64,000 nucleotides of DNA from Jacaranda mimosifolia (lineage: Eukaryota > Streptophyta > Magnoliopsida > Lamiales > Bignoniaceae). The DNA is taken from positions 21,681,001 through 21,745,000 of the forward strand of contig CM032128.1 of the NCBI GenBank assembly GCA_018894105.1. The letters run 5' to 3'. Both the position numbers and the translations under genes were made by a program. A model generated the notes under the pieces. The model searched no databases, had not been told where the DNA came from, and saw only the letters and a program-made list of their open reading frames with translations. Position 1 is the first letter of the stretch; each line of letters starts with the position of its first letter. Below are positions 48,665 to 60,600 of this stretch, in pieces.

Positions 48665-48876
48665 ACAATAGTTCTGTAGTGAATTATTTTCCTACTGCTG
48701 ATTAGGTGATAATGAATTTTCATCATTTTCATCTATCACCTTCTGTTTCCCCTTTGAAACTTGTGGAGTATCAATTTCAATCTCTACCTTCTCCTTAATG
48801 CCATATTGACTACTTTCGAGTTGCTCTACCTTCTTCATCATAGCAGACTCATCAAAAGTTACGTCCCTACTGATAA

Positions 48877-49622
48877 TTATCTTGGAGCTCTTGTCATCCA
48901 CAAACGATAACCCTTGACTCTATCTGCATAGCCTAGAAATATGCACTTCCTATCCCTTGGGTCAAGCTTCCTATCTCGGACATGAGCATAGGTTGGACAC
49001 CCAAATACTCTTATATTTGAGTAATCAGTAGGAGACTCGGACCAAACTTTCATTGGTGTCTTGTAGTCCAAAGCAGTCGATGGTGACCTATTCACCAAAT
49101 AACAAGCAGTGTCAATCACTTCTGCCAAAAAATCCTTGGACAATCCGACGTTAAAGAGCATACATGTAGCTTTTTCTAAGATAGTCCTCTTCATCCATTC
49201 TGCAACTCCATTCTGCTGTGGTGTATGTATAATTGTACGATGCCTCACAATTCCTTCCTTATCGCAGAATTCTTGAAATTTCTTGTTGCAGAACTCCAAT
49301 CCGTTGTCAGTCCTCAAGTGTTTTATCTCTTTCCTGTCTGCTTCTCAATCAAAGCTTTCCATTGCTTGAAGTTGACAAATACCTCATCCTTATACTTCAC
49401 GATGTACACCCATATTCTCCTTAAAAAGTCATCAATGAATGTCAGCATGTACCTAGCACCTCCCTTTGAAGGAACCTGAGAAAACCTCCAAAGATCTGAG
49501 TGAATATAATTCAAGGTGCCCTTGGTCTTGTGATCTGCAGTGCTAAATTTCACCCCATGTTTCTTGCCAAACAAACACTGCTCGTAGAAATCCAGCTCTC
49601 CAATCTTCTTTCCACAAAGCAA
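48877..49622 (-). pseudogene. Copia copy 3 integrase
   Basis: Two overlapping frames carry the domain. The first (49323-49622) has EQCLFGKKHGVKF and HSDLW with the first catalytic Asp. The second (48877-49317) has MRTDNGLEFCNKKF with the second Asp and QQNGVAEWMKRTI with the catalytic Glu. Both blocks are well kept, and one frameshift near 49320 separates them. The C-terminal part contains RVFGCPTYAHVRD and DPRDRKCIFLGY, typical of copia pol. Confidence 0.8.
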
Positions 49623-49763
49623 ACCTCATTTGCCCAGTTCTGACATCCCCGGCTCACTCATATGCCCAAGCCGCATATTCCACAATCTCGTAGTATCATT
49701 GACTGATGAAGAAATTGTTGTAGTACTAGAAATTGTGTTGCCTAGCATTATGTAAAAGCCATT

Positions 49764-50237
49764 TTACTCGTCTCTCTTCATGATAAGCAGTGTATCTTTA
49801 GAAACCCGCAGGACTCCATCTCGAGCTCTGTACTCACAACCATTCTTGTCCAGAGTACCCAGTGAAATTAGATTTTTCTTCAGATCTGGAACATGATGCA
49901 CATCTGTTAAAGTCCTTATTATGCCATAGTGCATTCTGATACAAACTGAGCCAATTCGTACAACCCTGCATGAAGCATCATTTCCGATAAGTACTTTACC
50001 ACCATCGTATTTCTGATAAGTGGTAAACCAATCTTCTCTTAGGCATTTGTGGTAGGAACAACCATTATCCAAAATCCACTCAGAGCTTAGTAAGCTTTCG
50101 GTAACGTCGAGAACAAGCCCACCATCAAACTCATCCTCAACAATTCTTGCGACATCATCCCATTTCTTAAGAAGTTTCACCTGCATCCTTTGCCTTTCCT
50201 CGTTCCTAATAATTTCATTTCCAATGCCCCTTTCCAC
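49764..50237 (-). pseudogene. Copia copy 3 protease region
   Basis: The frame reads SSEWILDNGCSYHKCLREDW then GGKVLIGNDASCRVVRIGSV and VHHVPDLKKNLISLGTLD, the standard copia protease layout. The active-site triplet is Asp-Asn-Gly where Asp-Ser/Thr-Gly is expected, so activity is doubtful. Confidence 0.75.
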
Positions 50238-50922
50238 CGCACCTAAAACACTTTTTGCCTATTCTAGGCTTAGTTCGGGACTTCGATCAACCTCTACTCC
50301 TTCCCCTTTCTATTGATCTCCCATTCGCCACCAATCCTTCTCCATTTTCACTATCATTGTTGCCCAGGACATGTTTTCTTAATTCATTGGAATTCAATAA
50401 GGCCTTCACATCCTTCATTAAAATTGTATCTCTCCCGTGCAGCAAAGTAGGAACCAAGTGCTCAAAACATTTTGGCAGAGAACACAAGAGAATTAATGAT
50501 TGATCTTCATCTTCAATTTTAACATCTATACTAGCGAGATCCATAATCACCTTATTGAAACAATCAATGTGTTGAGTAATAGATGTACCTTCCTTCATTC
50601 TGAATGTGTATAACCACAGCTTCAATTACAGCCACTTCGTTAGGGACTTCGTTATATAAAGACTCTCCAGCTTCTTCCATAAATCTGTTGGCATACTTTC
50701 TGTGGCAACCTTTCTCAGTACGTTATCTGCTAATGATAAAACCAGAGTACTGTAAGCTTTCGCCATAAACTCGTCCTTCTCTTCGTCTATCGGCGTTTCT
50801 GGCAAGAAATCTCTACCCTTTAACGCTTTCTATAAATCTTATTAACACGAGAGCGCTTGCATCTTCATTTTCCACGGTCCAAAATCATTCTTCCAATCGA
50901 ATTTCTCTACCTCGTACTTCAT
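50238..50922 (-). pseudogene. Copia copy 3 gag
   Basis: From the ATG at 50922 the reverse strand reads MKYEVEKFDWKNDFGPWKMK, the usual gag start of Tnt1-like elements. TPIDEEKDEFMAKAYSTLVL, ATESMPTDLWKKLESLY and the open segment 50287-50625 (MKEGTSITQHIDCFNKVIMD) follow. Stops occur near 50845-50850 and 50630, and the basic tail is frameshifted. Confidence 0.75.
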
Positions 50923-50940
50923 AGCTGACAACTGATCCAA

Positions 50941-50955
50941 CCTGCTCCGATACCA
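50941..50955 (-). promoter_or_regulatory. Primer-binding site of copia copy 3
   Basis: TGGTATCGGAGCAGG on the reverse strand matches the methionine-tRNA site TGGTATCAGAGC with one difference. It lies six bases after the LTR end. Confidence 0.8.
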
Positions 50956-50961
50956 ATTAGT

Positions 50962-51761
50962 TGAAAGCCATGAGGATCTATTATGAAATTATGAAATACA
51001 GTAAAGTAATTCAATGAAAACTGACAACAAGATTTAACATGGTTCAGCGATGTGCCTAATCTACCCGACAAAGAAAAGAATTTTATTGATTTCAAATCAA
51101 AGTAATAAGTACAACTTGAGTCCCACAAATCTCACGAGAACACCCAACATCTTCGTTCTAAACTCTGTCTCAAGAAAACTATCTCAAAAGCAATTAGAAG
51201 CACTCGTGTATGGTTTATCTCAGAAGAAAATGTGTATTTATACCCGCAAAAAATCATATTTGGCCCATGGGCCAGTGCCGCGTGCCGGAGCGCGCATAAC
51301 TTGTGCCCCGACATGCGCATCCTATTGCTATTGCTGAGAATTCATGCCTTGCGTGCCCTGGCTTGGAAAGCTTGCGCCACAACGTGCGGTCACAGTCTAC
51401 CGTGTGCGCAAGCGTAGCAACCTTGCACCTAGGGAGCGCAGTTCCAGTAGCCTGCGCGCCTGGGCGCGCTTTGTGCTCATCTGCCCCTGTTTCTGTCCTA
51501 CTGTGTGCCTTATCGCACGACGTCTTTTCAACATGCACCGGGGTGAGCTCTCACGCCTATTTCGACTGCTCCGCTCCACTTTGCTCCATTTCTTCCAATT
51601 CTCGTCAATTTAACCCAAAATTTCAAGGCAAAATCAATAATTTTCTTATATTTTCCTAATTCAAATGTGAAGTTTTGATTCTTATATATTTTTATAATTT
51701 GATGTTAATATATTATTAATTTTCATATAAGTCATATGTACTGTGATAAGTATTTCCAACA
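50962..51761 (-). repeat. 5' LTR of copia copy 3 (800 bp)
   Basis: It begins TGTTGGAAATACTTATCACAG at 51761 and ends GCTTTCA at 50962, next to the primer-binding site. The 51250-51560 part is strikingly GC-rich for this genome and yields spurious open frames on both strands. Confidence 0.8.
51233..51246 (-). promoter_or_regulatory. TATA box in copia copy 3 LTR
   Basis: GGGTATAAATACAC on the reverse strand is a good plant TATA box, placed about 285 bp before the LTR end. It separates the GC-rich upstream part (U3) from the AT-richer transcribed part. Confidence 0.65.
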
Positions 51762-51826
51762 AGCCCAAGCCCAATTTCTATTGAACCTACCACCGCTCAG
51801 GCTCGGGTTGTATTTTTACTTCAAAT

Positions 51827-52529
51827 TAGGGTTGTCAATGGGTTGGATTCGTATTGGATCATATTAGATCTGAATCCTATAACAATATGTTATATTCAAA
51901 TTTGATCCAAAATCTTATAGGATCGACAGTTGGTATTATCATATTCGAATTCAAATAAAATTCGATATCCAGAAAAAATATTCGAATTCGAATAGTACTA
52001 TTAAATCCTTATATATATCACATTTTTCTATTCCAAAAATGTTGTCTTTACATTTTAACTAAAAGTCAGATGTGTGCCTTTTTCAAATGCTTGGTGCATT
52101 TGTTTATTTTTTTATTATTATTATTATTTTTTATGATAAAGAATGGTGCATTTGTCTTTGTTTGTTTGTTTTTCACTCCATAGAAAGAATAGATATAGGC
52201 ATATAAAATAGTCATATATTTATACATCATAGTATATATATTATGATATAATATGATGTATCTATATATGATTACCAAAAAATGATATAATTAGCTATAA
52301 ATTGCTATATCATATATTATATTATAAGTATCATACTATATATATATAGTGGGATTCAAATTATAACTGGATTGAATTGAGCAAAATCCATATTCGGTTT
52401 ATTTATTTTGGATTACGAATCTTTTTAATTAGATTATGTTCATTGAATCTTTTATCAGTTAAAAATCCTAAATAATCTAATTATATTCAAATCGAATTTG
52501 AATTAAAATCCGCTCCATTGACAATCCTT
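51827..52529. mobile_element. hAT-like MITE with near-perfect 8-bp target duplication
   Basis: The left end is TAGGGTTGTCAATGGGTTGG. The right end, read inward, is AAGGATTGTCAATGGAGCGG. The flanks are CTTCAAAT (51819-51826) and CTTTAAAT (52530-52537), differing at one base. The 703-bp interior is AT-rich with TA repeats and has no transposase. Confidence 0.7.
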
Positions 52530-52537
52530 CTTTAAAT

Positions 52538-53423
52538 TCTAACATTTGCCTTGGGCTCAACTAAACTGATGTCATGATAAGAATATTATGCTAATAAGAT
52601 TGATGAATAATTGTGTGATATATACAGTTAAACCAAAGAAGTTTGCTAAAATTTCAACAGATATATTTGATCGTTTCACATATTTTGTTAAGAGTTTGAA
52701 ACCATCTTAATCTACATATATCATAAGGGCCCTAATTAAAATTGATTATAGCTGCATTTTAAGACGCACTACGAAAACTACCCTGAAAAATTGATTGATC
52801 TTATGACTATTTATTAGGAGGGAAAGGGAATCGGAATCGTATTGGAAAAATTAAGAATTTCTAATTTATCAAGCAAATGAATAAGAAAAATCAAGAGACA
52901 AAAATATGAGAAAGAAAATGTAAACTTGTGTATTAAGTACTTAAAATCTTTTCCTTATAATAATAATAATAATAATCCTGACAATTAGGAGAGACATGGC
53001 GTAAGTTCATAATGTGCTCGATGTTTGTTACGCACTTTGAATATTTCTGTTACCCAAATACAGAAGAATACCTTTTAATACGTACCTACTTTACCTGAAG
53101 AAAAACTAAATCAAAGTTTCTGACCACATTTTTCCTATCACACCAAAATTCAAACGTAAGATTTATTCCTTTGTCTTTGTTTGTAATTGTTTAGAAGTCC
53201 TTTGTCATCAAAAAGCTTCTTTTCTAATTCATCGTCCAGATACTAGTATGTATTTTTCTTGCATCTCATCAGAAAGATTTTTCGCAAATTCATTCATGCA
53301 TGTTTGACTTAATATTTTCATGCAAATCCTATTGACATATACACATACATATATGTAAATATGTATATTCCTTCTTCGATGATTTATATGGTTTTTTCTC
53401 CGACGCAGGGAAAGTAAGTAGAG
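52538..53423 (+). promoter_or_regulatory. Intergenic and upstream region of the reticulon gene
   Basis: Non-coding DNA that holds the promoter and leader. An (ATA)n run lies at about 52956-52977. No certain TATA box or leader intron could be picked. Confidence 0.35.
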
Positions 53424-55007
53424 ATGTCAAGCCCAGATTTTTCTGAAACATCAGAGGGAAGGGTTACTGGTGGAGAAGCAGATCAAGAAAAGTTTCATCT
53501 TTTTGGCCGCCAGAAACCAGTGCACAGCGCCCTTGGTGGTGGCAAGCGTGCGTCCATTCCTTATATTTATCTTTACTAGTATATTGCAACTTGCTCCACC
53601 TCCATACTATTTCCAGTTACTTGATTTGCTCTCGTGGTCGCTGATCTTGCAATATCCTATTGTATCCTTCCAATTTTGGTCCGATTGAAATTTAATTAGG
53701 CATGTAAATGAATATTGTGCAAGGACAAAACCAGAATTTCACATCCATCCATATGTGTATATGTGTGTGAAAATTGATTCTGGATAAGAAATTTTCATAT
53801 CTGAGTTTGGGCAGGCTGAATATTTCTATGCATGCACACAGGACCATACGCAGTATGCATAAGAATGATTTAAATCCAAGAAGTTCATAGGTCCTACATA
53901 GAAAATCAAGATATTAATATTTTAGTTGCAAAGAAAGATTCAAGTATTTAGTGGATTGGAGTGGAAATAGGTGTTCGTTTTGATGTTTCTTCCCCAAAAT
54001 AGTAAGGCATTTTCATGAGCTTGACGCCATGCCATCTTTTCCGTCTTAGTTTGAAAATCTGGTGGTTGGTTTCTTTCAGCTGCGGATGTTATACTGTGGA
54101 GGAACAAGCAGATCTCTGGGGCTTTGTTAGCAGGTGGAACTGTCATATGGCTCCTCTTTGAAAGGATAGGCTATCATTTGATTACTTTCATTTGTCATTC
54201 TATGATCCTGTCTTTGGCAACTTTGTTTCTATGGTCCAACCTCTCCTTTTACGTTAATAAGTCAGTACTACCTTACCTTCACTTCCTAATCCAATCCATT
54301 TGTTTGTAAGTAATCAAATGATTTTATGTGCTTAATTTCTGGGACAGCTCACCTCTTAACTTCCCAGAGATTACGTTGCCAGAGGATCTGTGCAATAATG
54401 TTGCTCTCTTAATAAGTGACAAATGCAACAAGGCAGTTCGTATCTTCAAGGAAGTGGCTTTAGGAAAGGATTTGAAGAAGTTTCTCTATGTAATCTTCCC
54501 TTCCCACTTAAACTCTTTCACATACTATATTATGTGAAATTTTTACTAGTTGTCCTGTGAACTAAAGGGCTCTGTGTTTTGTCCGTAAAAAGTGCAGGCA
54601 ATTTTGGCTTTGTGGGTTGTGTCTATGGTTGGCAGCTGGTTCGACTTATTGACCCTTGTATATATCAGTGAGTATTCTTCCAGCAGTTATTCATCTTTTG
54701 CAGAGAAGAAAACAAAGCAAACATTAAGAAATTCTGATTGTCCTGATATATTGCTAACATGTGATACTGCATGGAATTTCCTAAACTAGATAGACCAGTG
54801 AAAGTACTTAGTACTCTATGTTTTGTGCTGACAGTATTTGTGATGCTACTGACCATGCCCCCATTGTACGAGAAGCATGAAGATCAAGTGGATACTTATG
54901 CTCAGAAGGCAAAAATCAAACTCAAAAGACAATACGGCGCATTGGATGAAAAGGTTCTTCAGAAATTACCAAAAGTTCCTTTCACGGCAGACGAAAAACA
55001 GCACTAA
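53424..55007 (+). CDS. RTNLB: Reticulon-like protein (RTNLB family, 5 exons)
   Basis: Reticulons sit in the ER membrane as a hairpin wedge and shape tubules. Exons: 53424-53547, 54080-54260, 54348-54489, 54598-54667 and 54835-55007. All introns are GT-AG, and the phases close to give 229 residues, in the usual range for plant RTNLBs. The domain starts around residue 28 with GRQKPVHSALGGGKPADVIL and WRNKQISGALLAGGTVIWLL, the plant reticulon signature. It has two long hydrophobic hairpins (about 55-98 and 148-185) around a polar loop with LPEDLCNNVALLISDKCNKA. The C-terminus after MPPLYEKHEDQVDTYAQKAK is a basic, charged tail ending ADEKQH. The N-terminal 27 residues are short and acidic. Downstream 55008-55930 holds its 3' region. 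The paralogue number cannot be assigned. Confidence 0.92.
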
Positions 55008-55939
55008 CGAATATCCCAACCCTAAGCTTTTTTAGCTGTTCAGCATATTGGGTAATTAGTCATTGCACATTTGAAGTAATTGACTTCATTCTTATGCCAA
55101 TGTAGCTGTAAGTGTCAAGACTGTGTGCTTCTTCAATCAGTTGGCAGCGACCAAGTAACAATGTTCTCCAGTTCTGTAAACTCGATTTATAATTTCTCAT
55201 TTCTATTATTCAGTTAATGCACTTTTTCTTGTAGATATGCTTAATTTAGTATAGCTTCATTCTTGGCTGCATCATAAGAGGAAGCATGTTATCGGCTAAT
55301 ACTGTGGAAAGGAATCTGATATAACTCCCCTTTCTGTAAACTATGCTGAGCTTTTGGAGTTTTTGGGGCAGTACATTGACAGCTTAGGGAACAACAAAGG
55401 AAAAGGTTCTTGAGAACAAGATCTGTGGTGCTTGTTTTTCAGCTTTTGGTTACTAACAGAGACACAATGAAAGAACCAAATCTTTCCAAATCAGCTCGTC
55501 ACAATATTTTCCTATAAACAACTAATTAAACGATACCTGGAGAACCATGGGAAGACTCATTGTTGCAACAAAGCTATATCTTAAGATTATATGATTCAAG
55601 TCAGTTCATTCTGGCTTCATTTTTTATCCAAGAAGCTAGTAGCAGTAGTAGTAGTATATAAAACAACTAGGAAAAGTATTAATATTTTTGACAATCCAAT
55701 CTCACTCTCAAGATAAAAAATCTTGACTCTTTCCCTTATGGTGGTAGTAAAACAATGAGGCCAACAGCAACTATAGAAAAGCTGAAGAGGTTGTTATTAG
55801 AAGTTTGATCTGAGAACTACCAATAATCATAGGCATAGCAACAAAACCAAAGCAATTAGATGCATTTCACAATGTCCTGTTGTTTTAGGCCAAAATTTCA
55901 GTAAAAATATATATTGATCTTTTATCAAGTTTCAATGAC
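55008..55939. other. Reticulon 3' region and intergenic DNA
   Basis: Probably the reticulon 3' untranslated region in the first few hundred bases. Otherwise I see no gene or element. Confidence 0.5.
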
Positions 55940-56166
55940 TGCACTTGTGCGATCCAAGTGCCATTGGTAGAAACTAGAGCGACGACAGGTCTCTTAAGTC
56001 TCTTGATAATGTCAGGGAACTAGTGCAAGAACTTGGGCTACTCAATCACAAACCACAAAAATCCTGCTCTTTCTTCCGCTCCCCATAATTCCGAAGGCGC
56101 TCAGCCAATAGCTGCTTGAAATAATCCTCCTCATCCAACATAAATTTGGCATTTGCAACAACAAAA

Positions 56167-56350
56167 GTGAAAATTATAATTTTCGTCCCTAAACTTAGCC
56201 ACTTATTCGGTTTTCATCATTTAATAGTACGCAGTTACAAAATTGGTCCCTAAAGTGTCTATTTTTTAACAAATCGTGTCCCTATCGTTAACCATCCAGT
56301 TAAATTGGACGGAAAGTGGCACATGACCACTTATGGAGGGAAATACACCA
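56167..56350 (+). repeat. MULE left terminal inverted repeat (184 bp)
   Basis: It starts GTGAAAATTATAATTTTCGT and pairs with 61301-61485. Shared blocks include AACTTAGCCACTTATT, GCAGTTACAAAATTGG and ATGACCACT.ATGGAGGGAA. It probably contains the transposase promoter. Confidence 0.9.
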
Positions 56351-56618
56351 AATTGCTGGGTTAAGGTCAAATATATTTCCCTCATTCTCTCTCCCTCAAC
56401 CCTAATTCTCTCCCTCGAAAGCATAGCCCTATCCCCCAAATTTTCAATCCCTCAATTTCCCCTGGAATTGTTGAAAATCTTCGATAATATCTTGGATTTA
56501 TGATACCCAAAGTAGATTAGAACTAAAACCATGAAGTTTGAAAGGCCGAAATCGGAGAAAACTAGAGTAGGAGGTTGCTAGATCTTCGTTGAGCAGAGTA
56601 CGAGAGGTAATCAATTAA

Positions 56619-59600
56619 ATGGCGAGGAGAAGCAAGTATGTGCTCGATTTCACACCTAATTACGGTAATATATCCTTACGAAGTGTAATTTTTTTTCATT
56701 TCTCCATGGTTAGTTGATTTGCAGTTCATTTGAAATTTATGCGAGTTTATTTATTTATTTATTTATTTTGTTATTGGGTGAAATGCTGACTTTTAGAGAG
56801 TTTATGTTTAATTGCATGGTAGTTTACGCTACTTTAATTTATGGTACTATTTAGCCTAAATTGGATTTCTGGTATTTTAATCTAGTAGATATTATGTTTT
56901 GTTTTGGGTATCTCACTGGTGTTTATTTGATTTTTGTTTTTAATTTGTTTAAAAATTCACTTAAACTATATAAATTAATGAAACTAGGTGCTATGGGGGA
57001 TCCAACATGTTTTACATTAAAAATTTACTATGCTGGAATTTTAAAACATACTCAACACATAGAGAGCACTTATGAGGGAAATTGGAGCACTTTGACTTTG
57101 TGGATGTAGATCAAATTAGGATGACTGATTTGTGGGGTTATGCTGAGGATTTAGGATACAAGGATAAGGGAAGTATTAGGTTTTGGCTTAAATATGGGAT
57201 GAATTTTGATAGGCAATGTAATTGCATAGAAAAAGATTAGAGGTGTATGATATAAGGAATTTTATACCTAATAATTATGAGGCTGATATGTACTTAGCGC
57301 ATTTGGACTTGGGAGGGTTTGTAGAGAGCCAAACTGAACAACATACTAAGGCTAGATTAGTTAATAAATCTGTTGTTATTGATGATGAGATAGCTAATTT
57401 AAAGGGTGGGACGATTTGACTGGGGATAGTTTGAGTAATGGAGGCAATTCAAGTGAGGAGAATGATGTGTTCTATGAGAGTGACTTTGATATGGAGGATG
57501 ATGACAAGTTATTTGAGGCTTATGTAGATCCTACGGTTCAAATTGGTGAGACAAATAGAGGGAAAACAATAGAAGGGCATCAGTTTATTAGTGAAGAGAT
57601 GCATGCTAGGCTGCAGGATTCAGATGGTGAGGAAGATATTGTTGGCAGTGAGGATGATTTGAACAGCAAGCAAGGTTCTGATGAGGACAAGGGAGTACAG
57701 TATCCCTTATTTAATCCTATGACATAATATAAAAATCTTGAACTTAAATTAGAATTGATTTTTAGTTCTAAGTATGAGGCTAAGTTTGCAATTGAAAGCC
57801 ATTGCTTCAGAAGAGGTATGATGGTTAAGTCATTAAGAATGACAAAATAAGACTAAGGGGTGTGTGTAAAAAAGATGAATGTGGCTAATTTGTTTTGTAT
57901 CAAAAATTTAGAATGATAGTGCTTGGCAAATAAAAAGTTATAATCCCATTCACAGTAAATGCTCTTGGAACTATAACAATTCAAGTCTGAAATCTAGTTG
58001 GATAAGCAAGTCTTTTCAAAAGAAATTCAAAGAAAATCCAAAGCTAGGCACATTTGAGTTTAGAAATGAGCTTTGTACAACTCTAAAGGCTAATGTCTCA
58101 AAATCACAAGCCTATAGAGCAAGGAGATGGGCACTACAGTTGATACAGGGTTCAATGGAGGAACAATTCAACCAGATTTGGGATTATTGTCTTGAACTTG
58201 ATAGAAGTAATCCAGGTTCAATTGTAATAATGAAACTGGAAGAAAAAGAAGGAAGTAAGAGGTTTCAAAGGTTTTACATGTGCTTCAATGCATGTAAGCT
58301 TGGATTCAAAAATGCTTGTAGGCTTGTCATAAGAGTTGATGGATGCTTTCTTAAGGAATCATGGGGGTCAACTATTGTCAACAGTTGGACTAGATCCTAA
58401 TAATAATATCTTTCCAATTGCATATGCAATAGTTGGGAGTGAATCAAAAAATAGTTGGAGCTAGTTTCTGTCTCTTTTGAATGATGATATAGGCTTTGAG
58501 AATCAGCATAATTGGACTTTCATGCCTAAGAAGCAAAAGGGCTTGATTCCAACCTTTGAGTCTTTGCTACCTAATGCTGAAAACAGATTTTATGTGAGGC
58601 ATTTGCATAGCAACATGAAGAAAGATGGTTTTACTGGTCTTGCAATAAAAAATGCACTTTGGGTAACAGCAAAAGCAACAAGAATTGAAGAATTCAAAAG
58701 AAAAATGGATGAGTTGAAAAAAATAAATGAAGCATCACATCAGTGGCTAGTGAAAAAACCTCCATAAAACTGGTCTAGGTCTCATTTCAATCCATATCCC
58801 AAGTGTGACATCCTTTTGAACAACATGTGTGAATGTTTCAACAGTTTCATTCTTGATGCAAGAGAAAAGCCATTCATTTCATTACTTGAGTCAATTAAAA
58901 ACTTGTTGATGACTAGGATGCAAATAAATAGAGAAAAAACAGCAAAATGGGATGGACCAATATGCCCCAAGAACAAAAAATTGCTTATAAAAAACATGAA
59001 GGATGCTAGAGAGTGTATACCAATGAGGTATGATGATTAGCATTTCCAAGTAGTAGGGCTATTTGACCAGCACACTGGACTTGTATGAGAGGAGTTGTAG
59101 TTGTAGGAAGTGGGACTTGTTAGGAGTACCATGCAAGCATGCAGTTTCGGCTATATGGTGCAGAAATGAAGAACTTGAGACATATGTTCACAACTGTTAC
59201 AGTGTAGAAAGTTATTTAAAATGCTATGAAAATCCTATATTTGGCTTGAATTTGCCTGCATTGTGGCCTAAAAGTGATAATGAGCCTTTTTTGCCACCTT
59301 TTACAAAGAAAAGGTTGGTAGGCCTCAAAAGATGAGAAGGAGATAGCCTGATAAACCTCCTACCCCTTCTAACCCCCACAAGTTGTTGAATTGTGATTTG
59401 TTGATTAGGGTTAGAAGAAAAAATAAATGCAAAACTTGTGGGGGTACAAATCACAATTCAGCAACCTGTTAAAAAAGAAAAATAATTGAAATTGAATAGG
59501 AGCATCAGGAGGTTGCACCAACTGAAGTTGAAGGGCAAAGGAATGAAGAATTTTCAGATGTAGAAGCAACTCAGCCAACTTAAGGCTCAGTTTCCAGTGA

Positions 59601-60147
59601 ACCTGTGCAAAGGCAAGGAAGAAACATAAAGAAATTACAGGTTTGTGGATTTTTAATTATTAGTTATAAATAATTTTTCTGAGTATCTTTGAATTAATAG
59701 ATTGTTCTATTTTCATGAGTTAGAAGGCCTAACAAAAATGTCCAAATTGGAGGAAGCTCAAATAGAGTTGGCTCTGTTAAGGTTTGGCATGATTGTTTAT
59801 ATGATTTTGAGAAAAAAATAGCTTTTATACCAACTAATATATGTCAATTGTTGCAGATCAATCACGCATCCTCCACCGACCATACCCCTATGATTGTGAA
59901 AGGTGGAATGAACTTCATTACAATTTCCAACTTGAGATCATGCATCTCCAATTCCTCCAAAAGTGAAGCTGCATTAGGTGCCTCAAAATCTGCTGCCTCA
60001 AAGCCTACTGCATCCAAGTTTGCTGCCTCAAAGTCGGCTACCTCAAAGCCTAGTGCATCCAAGTCTGCTGATCCATTTCCAAGTCTGTTGCATCAAAGTC
60101 TACCTCTACTTGAAGTCTGTTGTTTAGCTTCAAATGATTTGGGTTGA
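56619..60147 (+). pseudogene. MULE transposase (mudrA type), broken
   Basis: Mutator transposases cut and insert the element by a DDE RNase H-like core. Segments are in order. The start is MARRSKYVLDFTPNY (56619, followed by a GT). Next is an N-terminal MuDR domain in 56990-57420 and an acidic linker (57416-57727). The core follows, with QIWDYCLELDRSNPGSIVIM and CRLVIRVDGCFLKE (58140-58400) carrying the first Asp. FIPTFESLLPNAE-like and FYVRHLHSNMKKDGF follow (58477-58767), then NNMCECFNSFILDAREKP (58816). The SWIM zinc finger is SCSCRKWDLLGVPCKHAVSA (59090). A CCHC knuckle, CKTCGGTNHNSATC, lies near 59430. A C-terminal segment has ASK-type repeats (59857-60147). Several stops and frame changes split it, some possibly at introns I did not place. 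Confidence 0.85.
59968..60107 (+). repeat. 15-bp coding tandem repeat in MULE transposase
   Basis: Units of 15 bp such as GCTGCCTCAAAGCCT and ACTGCATCCAAGTTT repeat about seven times, coding for Ala-Ser-Lys-x-x pentapeptides. A looser A-T-rich array carrying ATTGGAAGTTGAATGTT follows at 60185-60390. Confidence 0.75.
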
Positions 60148-60600
60148 ACTAAAGGATGTTGTTCAATTTATGTTTGATAACTATTGGATTGATTAATTGG
60201 AAGTTGAATGTTGAATATGGGATGATTAATTGGAAGTTGAATGTTGAAAGTTAGTTTATGATTAATTGGAATATTGAATGTTAGTTTATGTTGCATCGAA
60301 GTCTGTTTCTATTTTGCGTTCATTAGAAGTTGAATGTTAGTTTATGCTGCATCAAAGTCTGCTTCTATTTTGTGTTCATTGGGAGTTGAATTTTGGTTTA
60401 TATTGTGTTTTTTATTGGAGACAAAATCTGCTAGAAATCTCTTTTGCCAATAAATTAAAACTAATGTGCTAAAACTTCAAAGTCTGCTGCAAAATTTGGA
60501 ACACTAAAACTTAGCCATAATTTAAATTTTCCATTTACAAAACTTTGCTTTACAACATTACCAAATTAGTTACATAAGTTGCAGTAATGCAACTCTACCT

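Larger units (their letters stand above)
48000..51761 (-). mobile_element. Ty1/copia retrotransposon, copy 3 (Tork/Tnt1-like, 3'-truncated)
   Basis: A different copia family with 5' LTR, primer site, gag, protease, integrase and the first part of RT in order on the reverse strand. Sequence similarity stops near 48000 within RT, so the RT catalytic end, RNase H and 3' LTR are missing. Protein wording (DLWRFSQVPSKGGARYMLTF, MVAKGFTQREGI) resembles the Tnt1 group, by inference. Confidence 0.8.

Noticed and set aside
51254..51659. Overlapping open frames on both strands around the copia copy 3 LTR
   Set aside because: They arise from GC-rich U3 sequence, lie in several frames at once and have no recognisable domain.
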